Shown here one piece after another: positions 8,115 to 11,364 of a stretch of DNA of 11,364 bases; positions within the stretch are counted from its first letter, which is position 1, and every line of letters begins with the position of its first letter. Made by a program: the position numbers and the translations under genes. The stretch covers positions 1-11,364 of the forward strand of contig SLGA01000270.1 of the NCBI GenBank assembly GCA_007123985.1, read 5' to 3'. The notes beneath the pieces were generated by a model. It did not search any database. It saw only the letters and a program-made list of their open reading frames with translations, and was not told where the DNA came from. Source of the DNA: Balneolaceae bacterium (GTDB lineage Bacteria; Bacteroidota; Rhodothermia; Balneolales; Balneolaceae).

Positions 8115-8960
8115 TTGACAACTCTTCAGCTTTCAGAAAGATTTAAAACGTTTAAAGTGCCACCCGGGTTAATTGGCCCGCTTTTGATTACCGCTGTGGT
8201 GGTAGCGGCCCACTTTTCATTTGGAATTCTTGATGGGTGGCAGAAATTTGCGGCAGCACTTGGTGTTGCAGTAATTACCGAATCCGTATTGCATAAAATT
8301 GTTACCGGAAAATGGAGAAATCTTTCCAGTGCATATATATCCGGGAACAGCGCCGGAATTTTGGTTCGCTCTCCAATGATTTGGCCATTTGCCCTGTGTG
8401 CTGCCATCTCTATTGCCTCTAAATATGTATTTCGATTCAGGGGTACACACATCTGGAATCCTACAAATTTTGGTATTGTTGTGATGCTTTTAATCGCATC
8501 AGACAGCATGGCAGTGCTGAGTATTCAGTGGGGCAGCAATATGTGGGCAATGCTGGTCATCTGGATTGTTGGATTTTTAGTAATCTCAAAAGTAAAGCTC
8601 TTTCATGTTTGTGCGGTTTACATGATATCGTTTTTTGCATTTGCCTGGATTCGAAGTTTATATACAGGCGGTATTTTTCTTGCAGAAGTTGCGCCCATAA
8701 CCGGCCCGATGTACCAGTTATTTGTTCTTTTTATGATCACTGATCCAAAAACAACGGTAAGTACCAAAAACGGGCGAATGTTCGTTGCCTTTCTCATTGC
8801 ACTTGTTGAAATGTTTTTTCGGTTTGGTGAAGCTGTATATGCCCCGTTTTACGCGCTTTTTATCGTTGGTCCCATTGCTTTGATTATTGATAAATTATGG
8901 CAGGAGAGAAAGGATAAACAACTAACCGGCACTTCAGATATTGAAAAAATCCGTACGTAG
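8115..8960 (+). CDS. RnfD/NqrB-family polytopic membrane protein, UnbU-like
   Basis: This 281-residue protein has about eight or nine hydrophobic segments (roughly 17-37, 40-58, 79-106, 114-137, 143-160, 164-180, 191-208, 221-237, 241-261). Two RnfD/NqrB hallmarks are visible: an N-P block at 111-120 (W-N115-P-T-N-F-G), corresponding to the F-N-P-A-x-x-G of RnfD, and T-D210-P-K-T with K218-N-G-R after it, corresponding to the T-D-P-x-T and N-K-G-R region. In Rnf/Nqr complexes this subunit carries FMN covalently on the Thr of an S-G-A-T loop after the N-P helix. No such motif is present, and the protein is shorter than typical RnfD (about 350 residues). No other rnf/nqr gene is nearby, so a classical ion-pumping complex is unlikely. 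UnbU of enediyne cassettes belongs to the same superfamily and pairs with UnbV, as here. The start is a TTG one base after the preceding stop; no ATG occurs before residue 88, and GTG at 8157 is an alternative that barely clears the first membrane segment. Confidence 0.5.
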   Translation: MTTLQLSERFKTFKVPPGLIGPLLITAVVVAAHFSFGILDGWQKFAAALGVAVITESVLHKIVTGKWRNLSSAYISGNSAGILVRSPMIWPFALCAAISIASKYVFRFRGTHIWNPTNFGIVVMLLIASDSMAVLSIQWGSNMWAMLVIWIVGFLVISKVKLFHVCAVYMISFFAFAWIRSLYTGGIFLAEVAPITGPMYQLFVLFMITDPKTTVSTKNGRMFVAFLIALVEMFFRFGEAVYAPFYALFIVGPIALIIDKLWQERKDKQLTGTSDIEKIRT

Positions 8961-9007
8961 GGTACGAGCCGATTTTGGTGGATTTATGATTTTTGATGCC
9001 TTAATAA

Positions 9008-9021
9008 TGTAAGCGCTCTCA
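9008..9021. promoter_or_regulatory. LacI/CcpA-family operator 1
   Basis: The 14-mer TGTAAGCGCTCTCA matches the cre-type consensus TGWAARCGYTWWCA at 13 of 14 positions, including the AGCGCT core (9012-9017) typical of LacI-family sites. It lies 48 bp after the UnbU-like stop codon and abuts the T-tract hairpin. Its position, 269 bp centre to centre from operator 2, would permit repression by looping or a roadblock role. The regulator gene is not in the window. Confidence 0.5.
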
Positions 9022-9051
9022 AAAAATTTACATCTCAGTAAATTTTTTTTT
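9021..9051 (+). terminator. Perfect hairpin with T-tract, possible intrinsic terminator of the upstream operon
   Basis: Left arm AAAAAATTTAC (9021-9031) and right arm GTAAATTTTTT (9038-9048) are perfectly complementary over 11 bp around the 6-nt loop ATCTCA. Three more T residues follow (9049-9051), giving a run of nine T. The position, 60 bp after the last gene of the run, fits a terminator. The stem has only one G-C pair, so its strength is doubtful; the A-tract on the opposite strand could make it act in both directions. Confidence 0.5.
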
Positions 9052-9174
9052 CGATTATGTGATGAATCAATACCAAAATTATCAACAATCTTGTTGTAAA
9101 TACCACCCAATTGGTCTCTGTATTACTGTTAGATTACCTTAGTTTTAAGAGTTTTTTATCATTTACCCTTTCTA

Positions 9175-9193
9175 TTTTTACAAAATGTAAAAA
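9175..9193. repeat. Short perfect inverted repeat
   Basis: TTTTTACA (9175-9182) and TGTAAAAA (9186-9193) are perfect 8-bp inverted arms around three A residues. Regulator dimers often bind arms of this size, but the AT-rich context makes chance occurrence plausible. It lies about 40 bp upstream of the candidate -35 region, where an activator could bind. Confidence 0.5.
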
Positions 9194-9230
9194 AGCTGTT
9201 TAAACATCTATTAAGGCGTGTAATAAAAGT

Positions 9231-9262
9231 TTTGGTTCACCGGGCACAACGTTTTATATAAT
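9231..9262 (+). promoter_or_regulatory. Candidate promoter for the SusC-like gene
   Basis: A consensus-like -10 hexamer TATAAT (9257-9262) has TTTGG (9231-9235) about 22 bp upstream, which resembles the -33 TTTG element of Bacteroidota promoters; TTGGTT (9232-9237) could also serve as a weak -35. Transcription would start near 9269, placing operator 2 at about +9 to +22, a classical repressor position. AT-rich DNA yields such hexamers by chance; a second TATAAT at 9399-9404 lacks a convincing upstream element. Confidence 0.5.
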
Positions 9263-9276
9263 GTCTCAATGGGGGT

Positions 9277-9290
9277 TAAAAGCGCTTCCA
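9277..9290. promoter_or_regulatory. LacI/CcpA-family operator 2
   Basis: TAAAAGCGCTTCCA matches TGWAARCGYTWWCA at 12 of 14 positions and shares the AGCGCT core (9281-9286) with operator 1. It lies 15 bp downstream of a TATAAT hexamer and about 200 bp before the SusC-like start codon. A LacI-family repressor responding to a sugar or sugar phosphate is the simplest reading. Confidence 0.5.
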
Positions 9291-9336
9291 AAAAAAGCAA
9301 TTATCTGATTGTCTATACAAGCTGGAGAATTCAGCG

Positions 9337-9354
9337 TTTAAAGTCTTTAAAGAC
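9337..9354. repeat. Overlapping direct repeat and 12-bp palindrome in the receptor leader
   Basis: TTTAAAG occurs at 9337-9343 and again at 9346-9352, and GTCTTTAAAGAC (9343-9354) is a perfect palindrome. It falls in the presumed 5' leader of the SusC-like gene. It may be a regulator site, a small RNA hairpin or chance; no known motif is recognised. Confidence 0.5.
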
Positions 9355-9486
9355 CGATTTTATGCAGAATAGAATTTTTTTTTGTGGAAGGGCTTTTTTA
9401 TAATTGTTGGTATCTCAGAACCGTGAAATGCTGCGAAGTAAATCACATCATTTGAGAATCTTAATCATAAACGTAAATAGACAGTT

Positions 9487-11364
9487 ATGAATGGAAAAAA
9501 GCTACGGAAGAATATCTCTTCTTTGTTCAGCATTCCGAGCTTGTTAACTACCAAACCTGGGGCTGCTAACCTATTGAGTAAGGCTGTATTTGCCTGCTTA
9601 CTGGTTTCGCTAACTTTTGGTCTGCATGTTAACGACTCATATGCTCAAGACAGAGTAGAAGTAACAGGAGTTGTTACTGATGCATCTGATGGATCCCCTT
9701 TACCGGGTGCAAGTATCATCGTGCAAGGATCCGGTGAGGCCACCGGCTCAACTATTGGTACAACAACGGATATGGACGGTAACTACACCCTCCGAGTTCC
9801 GCAAGATCTTAACGTACTTGTTGTTTCTTTTATCGGGTACATCTCTCAAGAGGTACAAATTGATGGAAGAACAGAAGTAAACATCCAAATGCAACCTGAC
9901 ATCAGAATGCTCGATGATGTTGTTGTTGTTGGATATGGTGTACAGGACAGGCGAGAAATTACCAGTTCTGTAGCCAGTGTAAGTGCAGATCAATTTAACA
10001 GAGGTAACATCAATGAAGCTCAGGAGCTGCTTCAGGGTAAAGTTGCCGGTTTACAGATCACCCGGCCGGGTGGTGACCCTAATGCCGGGTTTTCAATCCG
10101 ATTGAGAGGTCTTGCAACTATTGGTGCCAACACTGAGCCATTGGTTGTTATAGATGGTGTAATTGGTGCAAGTTTCAACTCTGTAGATCCAAACGATATT
10201 GAATCGATTGAAGTACTGAAAGATGCTTCCGCTGCTGCAATTTATGGTACACGTGGTTCCAATGGTGTGATTCTTATCACCACAAAAACTGGAGATGCTG
10301 TAGCTGACGGAGGAATTTCTGTTAACTATAACGGCCAGATTTCTACCTCATTCGTTGCTAACAGATACGAAACTCTTACACCAGATGAGTACAGAGAATT
10401 AGGAACCAGAGGCATTACAATAAATGACCTCGGCGCCTCAACAAATTGGTGGGAAGAAGTAACACAAGCTGCATACACACAATCTCACAGTTTGGCTGTA
10501 TCAGGTGGAACCGGTACTACAAACTATCGGGTTTCAGGTAACTTCCGCGATGTTCAGGGAATTCAGAAAGGAACAGGCAATCAGCAGTTAAATGCACGTT
10601 TGAATTTGAATCACAGAGCATTGAATGACAGGCTTACACTGAATGCGAATCTCTCCGTAACGAACAGAGAAAATCAAATTGGTCTTGGAGAAGTTTTCCG
10701 ATATGCTGCTACATTCAATCCAACCGCTCCAATTGATAATCCCGGTTCTGGATTTGACAACTTTAATCCACTCCAGATTAATGAATGGACAACCTGGGAT
10801 CAGGAGCAAAGCAGATACGTTATTGGCCTTCGCGGTGAATACGACTTTTCTGATGTTATAGACGGACTTTCCGGTGCTGTTTTCTATTCACGAGAGAATG
10901 AAGATTTCTTCCAGGGTGAATACTATAACAGTCAGCTTCGATTCCGAGGTGCAGGCCGAAATGGTCTTGCAAGAAGAGAAATGGTTAACAACAGCAACCA
11001 ACTCTTCGAAACCACATTTAACTACCGTAACACATTTGATTGGATGCGAGTCGAGTCTGTAGCCGGGTATTCCTACCAGGAATTTGAAGGCAAAGGGCAG
11101 TTTGTTGAAGGTGGCGATTTTGTTACCGACAGTTTCCTCTACAACAACATGGGTGCTTCCCGTGAATTCAACAGAGGGCTTGGTTCAATTTCAAGTTTCC
11201 TGAACGAAAGTAAGTTAATTGCGTTCTTCGGACGTGTGAACTTAACTTTCGATAACACCTACTTTCTCTCCGGTACATTCCGGCGTGAAGGTTCCACCAG
11301 ATTTGGTGATGGCAACAAGTGGGGTAACTTCTTCGCTGTTAGTGGTGGTGCAGAGTTAACAAAC
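9487..11364 (+). CDS. SusC/RagA-family TonB-dependent outer-membrane receptor (3' partial)
   Basis: The frame runs from ATG 9487 to the window edge without a stop (626 codons). Full-length SusC proteins are about 1000 residues, so roughly a third is missing. The signal peptide has a long basic n-region, hydrophobic core about 33-46 and likely cleavage after S-Y-A53. Residues about 57-136 form a carboxypeptidase-regulatory-like (CarbopepD_reg_2) domain containing P-L-P-G-A and D-M-D-G-N-Y. The conserved motif L142-D-D-V-V-V-V-G-Y-G precedes the plug (about 152-270), which contains L-V-V-I-D-G-V and ends at G-V-I-L-I-T-T-K-T-G (260-269); beta-barrel sequence follows. The protein would import an oligosaccharide or other nutrient across the outer membrane using TonB energy, with a SusD-like lipoprotein as lid, probably encoded just downstream. 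No STN domain is present, so signalling to an anti-sigma factor is unlikely; the two upstream LacI-type operators suggest sugar-responsive control. The start is fixed by the in-frame TAG at 9478; no Shine-Dalgarno is evident, as is common in this phylum. Confidence 0.5.
   Translation, partial: MNGKKLRKNISSLFSIPSLLTTKPGAANLLSKAVFACLLVSLTFGLHVNDSYAQDRVEVTGVVTDASDGSPLPGASIIVQGSGEATGSTIGTTTDMDGNYTLRVPQDLNVLVVSFIGYISQEVQIDGRTEVNIQMQPDIRMLDDVVVVGYGVQDRREITSSVASVSADQFNRGNINEAQELLQGKVAGLQITRPGGDPNAGFSIRLRGLATIGANTEPLVVIDGVIGASFNSVDPNDIESIEVLKDASAAAIYGTRGSNGVILITTKTGDAVADGGISVNYNGQISTSFVANRYETLTPDEYRELGTRGITINDLGASTNWWEEVTQAAYTQSHSLAVSGGTGTTNYRVSGNFRDVQGIQKGTGNQQLNARLNLNHRALNDRLTLNANLSVTNRENQIGLGEVFRYAATFNPTAPIDNPGSGFDNFNPLQINEWTTWDQEQSRYVIGLRGEYDFSDVIDGLSGAVFYSRENEDFFQGEYYNSQLRFRGAGRNGLARREMVNNSNQLFETTFNYRNTFDWMRVESVAGYSYQEFEGKGQFVEGGDFVTDSFLYNNMGASREFNRGLGSISSFLNESKLIAFFGRVNLTFDNTYFLSGTFRREGSTRFGDGNKWGNFFAVSGGAELTN

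Larger units (their letters stand above)
8961..9486. other. 526-bp AT-rich intergenic regulatory region before the SusC-like gene
   Basis: No convincing coding frame is present. The region separates the propeller/UnbU gene run from the SusC-like gene and contains two LacI-type operators, a T-tract hairpin, a candidate promoter and two small palindromes, listed separately. An in-frame TAG at 9478-9480 blocks any upstream extension of the receptor gene. If the promoter before the second operator is used, the receptor mRNA has a leader of roughly 220 nt; I see no recognisable riboswitch in it. Confidence 0.5.

Noticed and set aside
1..8960. Enediyne biosynthetic gene cluster
   Set aside because: Only UnbV- and UnbU-type proteins are present; no PKSE, TEBC, UNBL, tailoring or resistance gene is visible, and the neighbouring gene is a nutrient receptor.
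8115..8960. Part of a genuine Rnf or Nqr ion-pumping complex
   Set aside because: No rnfA/B/C/E/G or nqr partner gene is adjacent within the window and the flavin S-G-A-T motif is missing.
8951..8966. CGTAC/GTACG inverted repeat at the end of the UnbU-like gene as a terminator
   Set aside because: The stem is only 5 bp, partly inside the coding sequence and not followed by a T-tract; the hairpin at 9021-9051 is a better candidate.
9399..9404. TATAAT at 9399-9404 as the main receptor promoter
   Set aside because: No -35 or -33 TTTG element lies at suitable spacing, and the region is rich in A and T, so the hexamer is weak evidence alone.
9671..9880. Small plus-strand frame of 69 codons inside the receptor gene
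   Set aside because: It is out of frame with the SusC-like coding sequence, whose domain content is unambiguous there.

Overview
The window looks like chromosome of a Gram-negative bacterium of the Bacteroidota/Balneolota group. The evidence is a SusC/RagA-type TonB-dependent receptor with the family's conserved pre-plug motif, large secreted FG-GAP/VCBS proteins that commonly accompany SusC/SusD loci, a lipoprotein signal, weak or absent Shine-Dalgarno sequences and moderate GC. The exact lineage cannot be fixed from the sequence; a marine Balneolota-like organism is my inference. All five real genes are on the + strand. The first is cut by the left edge and the last by the right edge.

Region 1 (1-8960) is a compact gene run with gaps of 31, 78 and 1 bp, probably one operon. 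It encodes three different extracytoplasmic beta-propeller proteins, each carrying FG-GAP/VCBS calcium-loop repeats and an ASPIC/UnbV domain. They are a large protein with repeats on both sides of the ASPIC/UnbV domain (1-2736, N-terminus missing), an 1154-residue lipoprotein with TPR, VCBS, ASPIC/UnbV and a distinctive C-terminal domain (2768-6232), and a 600-residue membrane-anchored CRTAC1/UnbV-like protein (6311-8113). The fourth gene (8115-8960) is a polytopic membrane protein related to RnfD/NqrB and to UnbU. UnbV and UnbU are named after two genes of unknown function in the conserved enediyne polyketide cassette. Here the pair occurs with no enediyne synthase in view, which suggests a more general envelope function.

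Region 2 (8961-9486) is a 526-bp AT-rich intergenic region. It holds two near-consensus LacI/CcpA-family operator palindromes 269 bp apart, a perfect 11-bp-stem hairpin running into a T-tract directly after the first operator, a candidate promoter just upstream of the second operator, and two further short palindromes.

Region 3 (9487-11364) is the first 626 codons of a SusC-like outer-membrane receptor, with signal peptide, carboxypeptidase-regulatory-like domain, plug and the start of the barrel. It has no N-terminal STN domain, so LacI-type control through the upstream operators fits better than sigma/anti-sigma control. A susD-like partner would be expected beyond the right edge.

Working model (inference): the upstream genes form a Ca2+-stabilised envelope assembly spanning the inner membrane (RnfD/UnbU-like protein and anchored CRTAC1 protein), the periplasm and an outer-membrane lipoprotein. 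It sits next to, and may serve, a LacI-regulated SusC-type uptake system. No tRNA, rRNA, CRISPR array, IS element or phage gene was seen.
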